A program made the position numbers and the translations under genes. A DNA stretch of 64,000 nt from Gnetum montanum (lineage: Eukaryota; Streptophyta; Gnetopsida; Gnetales; Gnetaceae), in assembly GCA_015680685.1 (NCBI GenBank), contig MNCI01014407.1, positions 377,361 to 441,360 of the forward strand. Reading direction: 5' to 3'. How positions within the stretch are numbered: position 1 is the stretch's first letter; each line of letters begins with the position of its first letter. The notes beneath the pieces are model-generated. The model searched no databases. It saw only the letters and a list, made by a program, of their open reading frames with translations, and was not told the origin of the DNA. This document shows positions 22,412 through 32,864 of the stretch, one piece after another.

Positions 22412-23876
22412 ATGAGTCTCTAAATTTAATGGATAGTTATTTCAGATAGTCTACCTTGGGCATAAACCCCAAGGGTTTCCTTATTTTTATTCCTTAGCCC
22501 ATTAATAATATGTCTAACCTGCTCCCTTCGGGAAAATCTGTGGCCTAGGCACCTATGCAAAATCAAATAGTATCTACCCATTACCATGTCAAGGGATTCA
22601 TGGGTCCCTTTCTTTCAACCTTGGATCTACTTCCTAAGATTGAACACCCAAGAGTAGGTCTGATATTTATCATTGAAAAGTTCAAGCATGGTACTCCACC
22701 TTTTGATTGATTCATGTTCCAATGATTTGTACAAGCTTTTTGCCTCTTTAATGAGTGTCCAAGGAAATGACTTAAGTTTCTATCAATCACTCTCTATATT
22801 ATATGAGGCATAGGCATCGCAAAAGGCTTGAGGATGATGTTGTGGATCTATGTTATATCCGCCTTCAATCTTAGGCATATTGTTCATATCAAGTCACTTG
22901 ATGCAACTATCTCTCACATGCCTGGTTGGCATATATATAGCTTTCCTAATGTTGATCATGTTGCAAGTTGCCAACATGGATTCTTCCTATTCGTAGGGGT
23001 TGTATACTCAATTATAGTAATGCCTCCTTTGATACTCATATCTCTCTCTTTTTGCATGTTTGTTCCTATTCCTTCATGGTTCATGCTCTTCATCTTCTTC
23101 ATCAAGGTATCTTGAGCAATACTCATGTCTATCATGAGCCCATCATTTCTTTCTGTAATGATCTCTATACCTTTCTCCCTTTCAATCAAAGTCCACTGAT
23201 GATTGTGAGGAGGAACATGAAGTAGTGGGAGAATGATGTTAGCTAGTTCTCCTTCTATGACTCTAGTATTCATCTCTTCATGGGTAGAAACTCTTGGCCT
23301 TGAGTATTGCTTGTACTTAGAGTCTTTTGCTTCTCTTATTGGTGTCTTTACTAGGGATTAATGTAGGTGCATCTTGATAGGCTCTTCTAGCTGAATGATA
23401 GATGTTTGGGAATGAACTCCATGATCACGGTGGAGTTGCTTTGCTACAAATGCATCACCATCAAGTTCTTCTAGGACAACAAGAGAGATAACCTACTTTT
23501 CCTTGTTATGCGCATGTTTGGTTTCCATAGCAACATCTCTCTACACTAATGCCTTTGTGGATTGATAGGGTCTTATCATGTGTTTAATCACATGGTACCC
23601 TTCTTGTGCATGACTTAGATTCAATTCTCTCAAAGTTATTTGAAGCATGATGGCTATTAAATGCTTTGGAGGGAAAACAATGTTGCCCTATAGGTCTCTC
23701 CACCTCATTTGCCCATCTTGGTGAAAGATGAATGTAAAATTACAATAGTAAGGATCATTGAGAGCATATGAGATTCTTGTTTACATAGGCATACTCGAGT
23801 CTTCATTGTTATTTGTTCTGTCATTATCCCTGTGTATCTCTTTGGTAGGTGATAGTTTTTCCTTTGTTGAAGCCAT
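22412..23876 (-). pseudogene. Element F: gag, interrupted by element B
   Basis: The minus strand holds the gag of an Athila-like element. The start is at 23,874-23,876 (MASTKEKLSPTKEI). The downstream part matches gag of E at 57,240-57,760: compare CATGCCTGGTTGG with the sequence near 57,757, and CAACCTTGGAT(C/T)T near 57,459. It ends at 22,412 where B is inserted, so the rest of F is not in its expected place. Stops and indels are present. Confidence 0.7.
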
Positions 23877-24003
23877 GTTATAAGTGTGATGCTTGGTTAA
23901 GTGTATGTGTTATTATGATTATTTAAAAATTAGAAAGATTGACTTTACAATTCTTAACACAATGAACTTTGTAAAATCAATTACTTAGCATACATTGACA
24001 CAT

Positions 24004-24021
24004 TCCCAACAATGGCACTAA
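24004..24021 (-). promoter_or_regulatory. Element F: primer binding site
   Basis: The minus strand reads TTAGTGCCATTGTTGGGA next to the LTR end. It is a mutated form of TTGGCGCCGTTGCCGGGG used by Athila elements, complementary to the 3' end of a plant tRNA, usually given as tRNA-Asp. Confidence 0.6.
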
Positions 24022-24875
24022 TGTTAAGTGGTGGAGCATCCAACACTCTACCATACAAGTCACAAGTGCTCACGCATGACTAGATCGTAATCCACAAATG
24101 AACAATGTAATTATGCTAGTAATTGATATTGAGTTTGTGATCGTTGTCTTCCCACTTTAAGCTAGTGAAGTTCAAGTGGATAGTTTAGCTCGTAGTGAGA
24201 CGTATTATTAACTGATGTTGTTAGGCTCACTTTACTCCTAAGCATAAACATAATGGAAATGAAGTGAAATGCTAAGTTTATGTAATGACAAGAATGAAAA
24301 TCTATACAAGCCTACAACAATGAGCATTTGGTACTAGTTTACTGAACATGCCTTGGGCTCATGTAATCGTTATTAGATTACCAAGCATTATGTTATTCGA
24401 AAAACCAAGCAATAGCACTACTGAGATTATCAAACAATTACACTTAAATGCTCCAAACTAGTCATACTCATTTTGCTTTACCGATGAACAAAGAAACTAG
24501 TCATACTCATTCCGCTTTACCAATGAACAAAAAAAAGTAAAGTACTTTGCAAATATTAAGAGTTAACTAAGTAAACAAAAATTAATCTCTAAGTAAAATA
24601 GTAAAACTAAAGTACTTTGCAAATATTAAGAGTTAACTAAGTAAACAAAAATTAATCTCTAAGTAAAATAGTAAAACTAAGTCGATGTTGCAACGTGAGA
24701 ACCCATCGGGATCTTTATTTCGGGTCAGGAATTGTGCATAAGTACACTTCACTAGAATAAAGATTTCAGACAACTGCTAAACATCGCATTGCAACCATTC
24801 ACTCTATTGCTAACTATGAAAACAAGCTGCAAGAGTTCTGGAATGGAAAAGTTGCCGAGTGTGCACCCAAGTATT
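24022..24875 (-). repeat. Element F: 5' LTR, truncated at its U3 end
   Basis: The LTR ends ...CACTTAACA at 24,022 beside the PBS. R-U5 landmarks match the family (AAATCTTTATTCTAGTG near 24,755, AATAAAGATCCCGATGGG near 24,710). No TATA box or TGATGAG start is found to the right, where the sequence changes to a GC-richer ORF by about 24,880. U3 is therefore missing or beyond recognition. Confidence 0.6.
24457..24680. repeat. Tandem duplications within element F LTR
   Basis: A 70-base unit (24,541-24,610) is repeated without a single difference at 24,611-24,680. Just before it, a 39-40 base unit starting ACTAGTCATACTCATT is repeated with a few changes (24,457-24,535). Confidence 0.9.
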
Positions 24876-24880
24876 AGTAT

Positions 24881-25156
24881 CTAGCGCGGCTCCTGGAAAA
24901 ACGGCTCCGGGAAAAGGTCCCAGTCAGATGAAGAAGCAGCTGCAGGTGCTGGTGGAGGAGGAGGATGGAAAAACGGCTGCGGGAAAAGGTGCCAGTTAGA
25001 TGAAGAAGCAGCTGCAGGTGCTAGTAGAGGAACAGGAAGGAAAAGTGGTGCTTCCTCCTCCACCACTCTCATAGTTCTGGAACCTGGCACTGCTGGTGGA
25101 GGAGGAGGAGGCGATTGCTGTTGCTCTAGAAGAGGCTGAGGCAATGGTAACCCCAT
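24881..25156 (-). CDS. Small Pro/Ala/Ser-rich ORF, 91 residues, unknown
   Basis: Not recognised. It starts ATGGGGTTACCATTG in a good context (AACAAAATGG) and ends TAG at 24,881. The protein begins MGLPLPQPLLEQQQS, has a six-proline run, then two copies of a module: AAASSSNWHLFPQPFF and AAASSSDWDLFPEPFF, separated by HPPPPPAP. The DNA is GC-richer than its surroundings. Upstream to about 25,300 is leader-like and open in other frames. Its 3' end abuts the truncated LTR of F, so it may be the 5' exon of a longer host gene cut by the insertion. It lies on the same strand as the MATE gene, 2.7 kb further on. Coding is plausible but unproven. Confidence 0.35.
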   Translation of the reverse strand: MGLPLPQPLLEQQQSPPPPPPAVPGSRTMRVVEEEAPLFLPVPLLAPAAASSSNWHLFPQPFFHPPPPPAPAAASSSDWDLFPEPFFQEPR

Positions 25157-26769
25157 TTTGTTCTACAAAGCTGCTTCTGATTTCTTCCTTTTCTTTTGCA
25201 GCTGTTGTTCTGTGTTGGCACAAAACAGATTGATCAATCACTTCTTCGTTTGTCTCGTGGTTTGGCAGGAGCTTAGATAAGATATTTATAGTGCAAACCA
25301 CAGTTATAATTTATGGTACAGCATGTGCAATTGGTATTTCAAGTGTTTGGTACATCAACAAAGTCCATGGATGAAATTTCAACTTTCAATTTGAGCTTCA
25401 TTTGAGATTGGCAGCAGATGCGATACTCCTTAGTTAAATATTGTGGATTAGTGTGACAGAACAAAATGCCAGGTAAAATTATTCTGGAATTTTGAAGATT
25501 GGCTTTGTTATGTTCGCTTGTAAAGTGTGATGCTCTATTTGGATTATGCGTTCCCTCAGCATCTATTCCAATTTGTTGGCTGGCTTTTGCATTTGTTTAA
25601 CTTTGTTAACTTGTGTATAATACTAAGGCTGTTTGAAATTGATAAAATTTTAAATAACAGCATCCTCATAATAATTTTAAGGAATAAGGATATTTTTTGC
25701 GCAGGATAATACTATTCCCTAGAATAATACTTTTTCCCAACTATTTCTAGCACAGAATAAGACTTTTGAGAGAATTATACTTTTCTCCACCTTTTTTACG
25801 GACAGAATATTATCTTTGACGTAATAATGATACTGAATTTCGGGCTTTATCAATGAAAGATGGACAAAATGATACTCTTGACGAAATAATGGTATTGAAT
25901 TTTAGTTGGGTATGATCGACAATTTTTATCATACCTGCTGACAGAATAATGCTCCTGGATTAGGAGTCGGAATTTTTTTGTCCGTAAATTGTGGTCCTGA
26001 AAAATGAAAGACGGTTGGCGAAATAATGATATTGACTGTTGGGTATGATTAAATATTTTTGGCACACATGCCGAGAGATTAATGCTCCTGGATTGTGAGT
26101 TGGAATGTTTTTTGGCAGTAAAAATTGTGGTGCTGATGGTGAATAGTTGGCAAATGTTAATTTATCTGAAGATACTCTCCTATGGATAACTTTCGTGGAT
26201 TCTGTGCAGTCACAATTTATGGGAATAAAGATTTACCTTTCTCAGAGTCTTCTTCATTCTTGGACCGTAATAGCCCAGGTCAGGTTGACGGATGCTAATT
26301 TTATGAAAGACAATCTGGTGAGTTTCTGGTAACATTTAACATCATGGTGTCTTTATCTAACTTTATGGCTACTTAGTGGAGATGGGTCGAAGTAATTAGG
26401 ACCTTATATTTCAAGTTGAATATCTTGTTTGAGCTTAAGCAAAACTAGGTTTGATCCTGAGCCCATTTACTTGGATAGGTTAAACTTTCACTCCTTAAAC
26501 AATCTTGAGGGATGAACATCTTATTGAAACTGAAACTCAAACTAAATTTTATTTTGTCTATAGAGACTCAAGAGGATCCTCATTTACAAAGTTGCCAAAT
26601 GGTCTTGGCTGTAACCTAAATAACTCAGCAAGGTTATTGGCTGTGATACACCATTTTCTTCAAATTTCTTCCATAACTCAGCAAGTTACATTATTAAGAG
26701 TAACTTGAAGAGGTTAAACTTTTACTCATTTACCAACCCTAAGAGACAAGCACCTTATTAAGGGTAAAT

Positions 26770-27160
26770 CTAGATTATGGATTTGATAGTTAACTATCAA
26801 TGAATGATTACTACCAATTTTTTAGTGATTATGAATTTGATAAATGGCTATCAATAACTACCTACATCAATATTATGGATTTGATAGTTGCCTAACCACC
26901 ACCAGTTTCGTAGTGATTATGAATTTGATAGTTTGCTATTAATGATTACCTGAATCTAGATTTTAGATTTGATAGTCAGCTATCAATGACTAGAAGTTTT
27001 GTAGTTGTAGATACATAATTATTTAATGCACATCATCAAGCTATTTAGTTGGTTATCAATGACTATCAGCAATTAGTGCACAGCATCACTTTGTCTAGTT
27101 GGCTCTCAATAACTACTAGTTCTAGTTCTATAGTTGCAGATACATAATTAATTAGTGAAC
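26770..27160. repeat. Palindromic minisatellite around GATAG...CTATC
   Basis: Imperfect units of about 50-60 bases repeat ATGGATTTGATAG, CTATCAATGA and TAGTGATTATG. One unit holds the perfect 18-base palindrome TTGATAGTTAACTATCAA (about 26,777-26,794). Later units pair TTGGTTATCAATGACTA with TTGGCTCTCAATAACTA. Confidence 0.6.
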
Positions 27161-27499
27161 ATTATCAGCTTGTTTAGACAAGGAAAAATCACTTAAAGGT
27201 TAAATTATTAATCACATTTATCACATTATCTTTGTAAAATGATAAAACAGCAAAATTAAAATAATATTGAATTATTACAATAGTATTAAATAATATTTGA
27301 GAAATTAAAAACCTATATTTAAAATGTTTTATTTATTTATTTTAAAAAAAATATTGAAATTATACATATAAGATTTAAATATAAGAGTTTTATGTTTCCG
27401 CTTCACATACATTTACCTTTACTCTTAAAAACCTTGAGCATGCTTTCCTTTATTCCTATACTCCTATATCCCCAATCAATGTGAAACATAGATTTCCAC

Positions 27500-27589
27500 C
27501 CATTTCTATGTTTTTTATTATTCTCGTTAACTTTACAGCAGATGCCATTTCTATGTTTTTTATTATTCTCGTTAACTTTGCAGCAGATG
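27500..27589. repeat. 45-base tandem duplication
   Basis: CCATTTCTATGTTTTTTATT and the following 25 bases appear at 27,500-27,544 and again at 27,545-27,589 with one visible change (TTTACAG versus TTTGCAG). Confidence 0.9.
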
Positions 27590-27877
27590 CCTCGGCTAAT
27601 GTAAGGACGTTATGCTCTTGTCCTGTTTTTGAAATAACAGCAGCACGTTAAAATTCCAGGCATTGCCAAAAATAACGTATCTTCCAAATTAAGTGAAATA
27701 CCTTTGTTGTGGCTGAGTTTCCCAGTGGCAATGCAGATTCATGCACTCTTTTTCTGGCAGTTTTTGCCTGATAAATGAAACATCAATGTTAAAATAATTC
27801 AGTAAACAACCGCGGAGGATGTTTTATGTGTGCAAAGGAAACATGAATGTGCACTTTCGTTTTTTTGCTATCATGTT

Positions 27878-29795
27878 TCAAAAAGTGTGCAAACAAGATA
27901 ACCATACTAGTTCTTTCCAGTCATGGCAAACAGGTATCAGAACAAGCAAAATTGTTTCTGTAAGAAGGCACACGAGTATTCCTAACCAGAGTCCCTGTCA
28001 CGTGGATAAAAATATGAATTGATTACCAGTTTCTAATAGTTCCCTATAAAACTGATGCAAAAAGTGAAGTCACATGAAAATGCAATCTCTTGATGAATAA
28101 CGAATCAGCAGCCATGGGATGATAGAATTGTATTTGCAGAATGATCACAAACCTTTGCACCAAGATACATGGCAAAACGCATGATTGCAGCGAAAGGTAA
28201 TCCAACTACATAGTATGCTCCAAAGTTAACATAAGCACCCCATCTTTGTAGGCCACATCCCCTACCTGCCAGTTGGTCATTTTGTGTCCTCTTCTTGAAA
28301 GATTAATCCAAGAACACTTTGGAGAAATTAATGCATCATGGTAAGGAAGTTGTAACAAACTTAACAATGCTGAAAGTAAACATAAAAGAGAACCATAAAA
28401 AATATTTCTACCTTGTAGAACTCCTTGGATTCCATCCATCATTGATGTTAATACCAAAATCGGCACCATGATAGCAGTGTATTGAATGACCTGTAGATCT
28501 TTACTGAATGCACGACCCCATACATTTTTAAGCAAGAGTAATGTAGTTCCCCTAATTATAGTTTCTGTGACTGATAAACATACTGTTACATGTAATACTA
28601 AAAGTGCACCGTTTGTATGTCCAGCACCTAGTTCATTGGAAACTCTTGTGCTACACACAAGATAAAAGTGAGACAATTCAATTCAAAAAGTAAATGCCAA
28701 TTAAAAGGGGAAAACTAAACAAATTCAGGAACTTTTGACAAAAATTTGCAAAAAAGCATAACAACCTTGAAGCCGCAGAAAATCCATAGGGACTCATTTA
28801 TGAAAAGTTAGAAATGCTCAGACTGTCAAACAATGAGCAAAGCCACATGGGTAAGATACAAGACCATGAAAAAGTTGCAACAAGCCTACTCAATTTGACA
28901 AAGCATGCTACATGTACTTACCATATGGATATAACTGACCTCTGGAATTTTGGGTTTGGTAATAAACCAGATATGAACACTAGTATATCAAAACACCATA
29001 ATCCACAACTGTTGGAAACCATGGTAGCAACATCTAAGCATCACTAGTCCTACTCCAATTGAAGACATGTTCTTGATAAATGGGATAGCAACGACAATGC
29101 TATACAATTATATGATACAATACCATTCTATGATACATACAATACAATTCAATGACACAATACAAATGATTTCTAAAAGGAATAATGAAAAGTTTTATAC
29201 CAGATCATGGCTGTTGAAGGGATGGCAATCTTAAGAAAACTTTTCAGATCATGCAAAGCTTCCATAGAAATGGGGGTTCGTGTCTTTTCACAGACAGCAG
29301 AAAACCTGATATACAGCAAAAGTAGCACTGTAATTACCCAGAAGGAAATGCTCATTGAAAGAGCAGCCCCTTTGATTCTGAGTCCCAATTTGAGTATCAA
29401 GAACCAACAAAGTGGAATATGAACAACCAAACCAAATGCAAAACTCAACATCAGTGGTATGACAATGCTTTGTGTCTGAAAGAAACTTCACCATTGGTAG
29501 GAGAAATGCACATGCAAACAAGACTGGAATGAACCATTTTGAATACTCCCCTGCTTCAGCTGATATTGAGGGATCTTGAGCAAGTGTTGAAAGAATCTGG
29601 TTCATGAGGAGAAACACAAAGGAGAAGGCTGCACTCAGAAAAAGCAGAATAATCACAGTTCTTTGCAGAAAAATTCCAGGCAATCGGTATTGCCCTGCAC
29701 CACATGACTGGCCACACAGTGTCTCTAGAGCAGTTGCTATTCCTGCCGGTTCATATCCACATAAACAATGGTGTTGTAATTTCCAGTAACCGTGT
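27878..29795 (-). pseudogene. MATE (DTX/multidrug and toxin extrusion) transporter gene, degraded
   Basis: MATE proteins export metabolites, metals or drugs across plant membranes by cation antiport. Six exons follow GT-AG rules on the minus strand: 29,795-29,201 (GIATALETLCGQSCGAGQYR, then CLEYW-type context lost, ending IAIPSTAMI), 29,008-28,922 (FDILVFISGLLPNP), 28,822-28,766 (MSPYGFSAAS), 28,650-28,412 (TRVSNELGAGHTNGALLV), 28,265-28,153 (GCGLQRWGAYVNFGAYYVVG) and 27,994-27,878 (GLWLGILVCLLTETILLV, HDWKE, TGA). Defects: an extra T near 29,481 shifts the frame inside exon 1; TAA at 28,798-28,800 replaces the usual aromatic residue before MSPYGFSAA; the expected N-terminal helices upstream of GIATALET are not found. 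Exon order and boundaries are otherwise clean, so this is a recent pseudogene, or a live gene with sequence errors near an assembly join. Confidence 0.85.
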
Positions 29796-30042
29796 CTTAG
29801 AAATTATTGATGTCTTGTCACAATGTCAAAAGTCTAACACCAACAAAAAAAATTTGGGAAAAAACAGGCAGATCAAGGAAGAAAAATCCAAATATGTATA
29901 CAGCAGTTTTCCATGAATCAAATCTCTTCAAGGGCATTGGGCATCAGTCTGAGGGATTTGAATCAACGCTTCCTAATTTTTCTTCATATTACAGCATAGG
30001 TGCTTAATTACATATTGAATCAGTGCATGATGTTTTAAAACG
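29777..30042. repeat. Duplicated contig end, copy 1
   Basis: These 266 bases, from TAATTTCCAGTAACCG to GTTTTAAAACG, recur at 30,044-30,311 after a single N. The copies differ mainly by homopolymer-length changes (TCTGAGGGATTTG versus TCTTGAGGGTTTTTG). Confidence 0.9.
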
Positions 30043-30043
30043 N
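30043..30043. other. Single-N assembly join
   Basis: One N separates the two near-identical 266-268 base copies, as expected where two overlapping contig ends were placed end to end without merging. Confidence 0.9.
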
Positions 30044-30311
30044 TAATTTCCAGTAACCGTGTCTTAGAAATTATTGATGTCTTGTCACAATGTCAAAAGT
30101 CTAACACCAACAAAAAAAATTTGGGAAAAAACAGGCAGATCAAGGAAGAAAAATCCAAATATGTATACAGCAGTTTTCCATGAATCAAATCTCTTCAAGG
30201 GCATTGGGCATCAGTCTTGAGGGTTTTTGAATCAACGCTTCCTAATTTTTCTTCATATTACAGCATAGGTGCTTAATTACATATTGAATCAGTGCATGAT
30301 GTTTTAAAACG
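30044..30311. repeat. Duplicated contig end, copy 2
   Basis: Second copy of 29,777-30,042. It begins with the first bases of the MATE exon (CCAGTAACCGTGTCTTAG), so part of that exon edge appears twice. The true genome probably has one copy. Confidence 0.85.
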
Positions 30312-30590
30312 CTTGCATGAAAAATGGTTATTCTTAAGTTTGCTAAGAAAAGTGGGACTCAGTTTGATTTACTGCATTTTGTTTATGTAGACGATAGGAT
30401 ATAAGGCAAAATTCAATTTTAGCAAATTTTTGGCACAGTTTCTTGGTATCTGAAGAATTCAGTCTCTACCATTTTGTCTAAACGGTTTCTTTAATCGTGG
30501 ATTATTTTAAACCTTCCCTGTCAGCGTCCAAATCCTGCACCTTACCAACAAGTCACATTTCATTAAAGAACCCATGGAATCTCGAAAACT
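30312..30590. other. AT-rich spacer upstream of MATE gene
   Basis: No frame or motif stands out. An N-terminal MATE exon was looked for here on the minus strand and not found. Confidence 0.5.
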
Positions 30591-30960
30591 GACGAATTTC
30601 ATGTAGGCCATCGCTGCTTTGAGCCCTTCCCCGTGCTGCGACGGCAGGAGTCCCTCGCTCGCTTAACGCAAGCCCCGCGATGAGCGATCCCTGCAGCCAC
30701 GAGTGCTTCACTGTGCTTGCTGTCGCTGTCGCCTCCCACGCGCGCCGTAGCCATTGTTACTGCAACACACCTCTGTCCTGCCCGTTTCCGCTGTTTTGCG
30801 CTGCTCTTCACGCCTACGCTCCACCTTCCATGGAGGCGCGCTTGCCACCATTCTGCACCGCAACCCCTCGCGCTTGCGCAGCTCCACCTCCAAAACTACC
30901 GCTGTCTCCTGCCCTGCAACAATCCTCAACCCTTTCCGCGCCACACCGCCAAGCCATAAA
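30591..30960. other. GC-rich island of unknown nature
   Basis: An abrupt GC-rich segment with many CpG (CACGCGCGCCG, CCGCGATGAGCG) in AT-rich surroundings, ending sharply at a T/A run at 30,957. Frames are open on both strands (30,680-31,003 plus; 30,599-30,944 minus), which a GC-rich sequence produces by chance. The plus frames are Ser/Pro/Arg-rich without a known domain. It could be a 5' gene fragment or a mobile-element piece. Confidence 0.4.
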
Positions 30961-31059
30961 TTTTTTTATTTTTGAGTTCAAACAAATAATAATAAATAAA
31001 TAAAAATATGCTTTTTCATTTATTAAAATTTACAACTCTAAGTGCTCTCAATTTTCTTT

Positions 31060-31985
31060 TATTTTCTTATTGATAGGTGTCAAACATGGAGGAGACTAAG
31101 GAGATCCAAATCACCAAAGAGATTTGGAAAATTTCTCCACCATCACACTTAGCAAAAGACATTATGCTTGGCGGCCAAGTGGGTGGACACGTGGCTAGTT
31201 CCTCTTCTTTCTAGAAAAGGAAGAGAGAGGAGGAGAAGAAAACTCTATAAAAGGATTCCCCAAGCAATAACAAGATCATCAACAAGTAACCTGCACGAGG
31301 CAAGCAATCAACAAAAAGCTTCTTGTTCCTTTTCTCTTCTTATCTCCTCTCTAATACCATCTCCTCTTTCTTTCTTTTCTTACATCCTTTGTCTCACCCA
31401 TAGCCCTAGCCCTACCCTAGTTGCTACCTTAAACAAGCTTGAGCAAGAAGTCATTGAGGTTAAACTATGTAGGAGGCTTGAGAGGTTTTCTCTTGAGTTC
31501 AACTATGAGAAAGACTAGGAGAAAGGTTGAGGTAGCATCCTAACTGGGAAGAAAGTGGCTATTGCCTACCTGCAGGAAGTGGAGGGTTAAACTAAGCAAC
31601 TAACTCAGGCCATCCAATCATATCGCAACTACCTTTAGGAGGAGATGCACAATCACTAAAGCAGATGAATTAGTGAATAGTCTGCTAAGTCTACATCCCC
31701 CTTCCCTCTTTGTTGTCTCTATCTTGATGTTTTACTCATTCATGTTGATGAAGTGTTAACTTCAATTGTTTTAATTTACTATATTCTATCTTTAATATTT
31801 CTGTTCTACTCTTATATTTTAAGCTCTATTACAATTATAAGTTACATTTCTCTTCACTCGAGACTATTCCTGGGCTAACCATGCTCATAAGCAAGGTGCC
31901 CTAGGCAACAACCTTGCCAAATTATGTTCCCTTTGGGTGTTGTGCATTAGTTTGCCTCATAGTCCAAAATTTCCTTATCAACAAT
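31060..31985 (+). other. LTR-like or promoter-like remnant with a short coding-like tail
   Basis: A TATA box (CTATAAAAGG, 31,245-31,254) follows GGACACGTGGC (G-box-like CACGTG at 31,189). After it comes a C/T-rich leader (31,320-31,400) and a frame whose end reads LEQEVIEVKLCRRLERFSLE, continuing with stops as a possible coiled coil to about 31,690. This layout resembles an LTR plus the start of an element, but no partner LTR or primer site was found. 31,690-31,985 shows nothing clear. Confidence 0.35.
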
Positions 31986-32609
31986 GTTAAACTTGTAAGT
32001 ACCCAATTTGCTACTCATTTCAAGCTATCTTCAAATTTATGTCCTAGTTTAGAAAAAGAAAAGTAGTATATGTCTCATGTGCCTTATGCAAACATAGTAG
32101 GAAGTTTAATTTATGTCATGATATGTACAAGGCCATATATATCTTTCGCAATTGGAATTCTTAGTAATTTATGGAAAATCCTGGTAAAGGCCATTAGGCT
32201 ATAGTGAAATAGGTGCTTTGTTATTTAAAGGACACTAAGAATTATTGTATCACCAATAATAAAGATAGCAATGATATTATGGGTTTTGTTGATTTTGATT
32301 ATGTAGGTGACTTAGATATGAGCATATACACCATAGGTTATGCCTTGACTCTTATAGTAGGTCCAATTAGTTAGATGTCAAAATTACAAACTGTTGTGGT
32401 GTTGTCTACTACTAAAGCAAAGTACATAGTTGCTATAGAAGCTTGCAAGGAAGCTAGTTAGTTGTAAGGCATATTGGGTAAGTTGGACACCAAAAGGAAA
32501 AAAGTAAAATTATTTTGTGATAATTGAAGTGTTATATATTTAGCTAAGAATCAAATTCATCATAGTAGAACAAAACATAGTCTCACCAAATATCATCGGA
32601 TAACACAGG
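31986..32609 (+). pseudogene. Copia element 1: RT end and RNase H, left part
   Basis: Plus-strand Ty1/copia pol. It reads LVSTQFATHFKLSSNLCPSL, then VPYANIVGSLIYVMICTRP, the conserved end of copia RT. RNase H follows with GFVDFDYVGDLDMSIYTIGY, SKLQTVVVLSTTKAKYIVAI and EACKEAS, then HSRTKHSLTKYH at the break. Earlier copia domains are absent, so it is 5' truncated near 31,985. Stops (for example near 32,066) and indels are present. Element C inserted at 32,610. Confidence 0.88.
32605..32609. repeat. Target-site duplication of element C, left copy (ACAGG)
   Basis: ACAGG precedes the 5' LTR; ATAGG follows the 3' LTR at 42,716. Four of five bases match, as expected for an old gypsy insertion. 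Confidence 0.75.
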
Positions 32610-32639
32610 TGATGAGAGCGGTTACTCTAATGATTACTG

Positions 32640-32845
32640 TAACAGTTATTCTAATTATTAGAGTAGTTACTCTAGCGGTCACGCTAATAGTTACTCTAAT
32701 TATTAGAGTGGTTACTCTAGCAATTATTTTAATTATTAGAGTAGTTACTCTAGCGGTTACTCTAATAGTTACTCTAATTATTAGAGTGGTTACTCTAGCA
32801 ATTATTTTAATTATTAGAGCAGTTACTCTAATTATTAGAGTAGTT
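32640..32845. repeat. Hairpin-rich U3 array of element C
   Basis: Six copies of AATTATTAGAG occur here. Three are in the 15-base palindrome CTCTAATTATTAGAG (7-base arms, one central base) and the others are near matches. A 78-base higher-order unit is present twice. Short AGAGT...ACTCT inverted repeats lie between. Frames on both strands (32,593-32,926) only translate this array. Confidence 0.9.
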
Positions 32846-32855
32846 GCTCCCAAGC

Positions 32856-32864
32856 CTATAAATA
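32856..32864 (+). promoter_or_regulatory. Element C: 5' LTR TATA box
   Basis: CTATAAATA immediately follows the hairpin array. The corresponding segment is missing from the 3' LTR. Confidence 0.6.

Larger units (their letters stand above)
25302..27877. other. AT-rich intergenic stretch with short repeats
   Basis: No gene is supported. It contains a diverged tandem duplication of about 140-150 bases (25,850-26,005 and 26,006-26,140, sharing AATGCTCCTGGATT), a palindromic minisatellite (26,770-27,160), an exact-looking 45-base duplication (27,500-27,589) and long A/T runs at 27,240-27,390. Short frames at 25,527, 26,147 and 26,505 have no protein-like features. Confidence 0.6.

Noticed and set aside
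25302-27877. Additional exons of the MATE gene or the small ORF
   Set aside because: The last MATE exon ends in a stop at 27,878 after the usual C-terminal DW(K/E) context, and no spliced or domain-like frame was seen further on.
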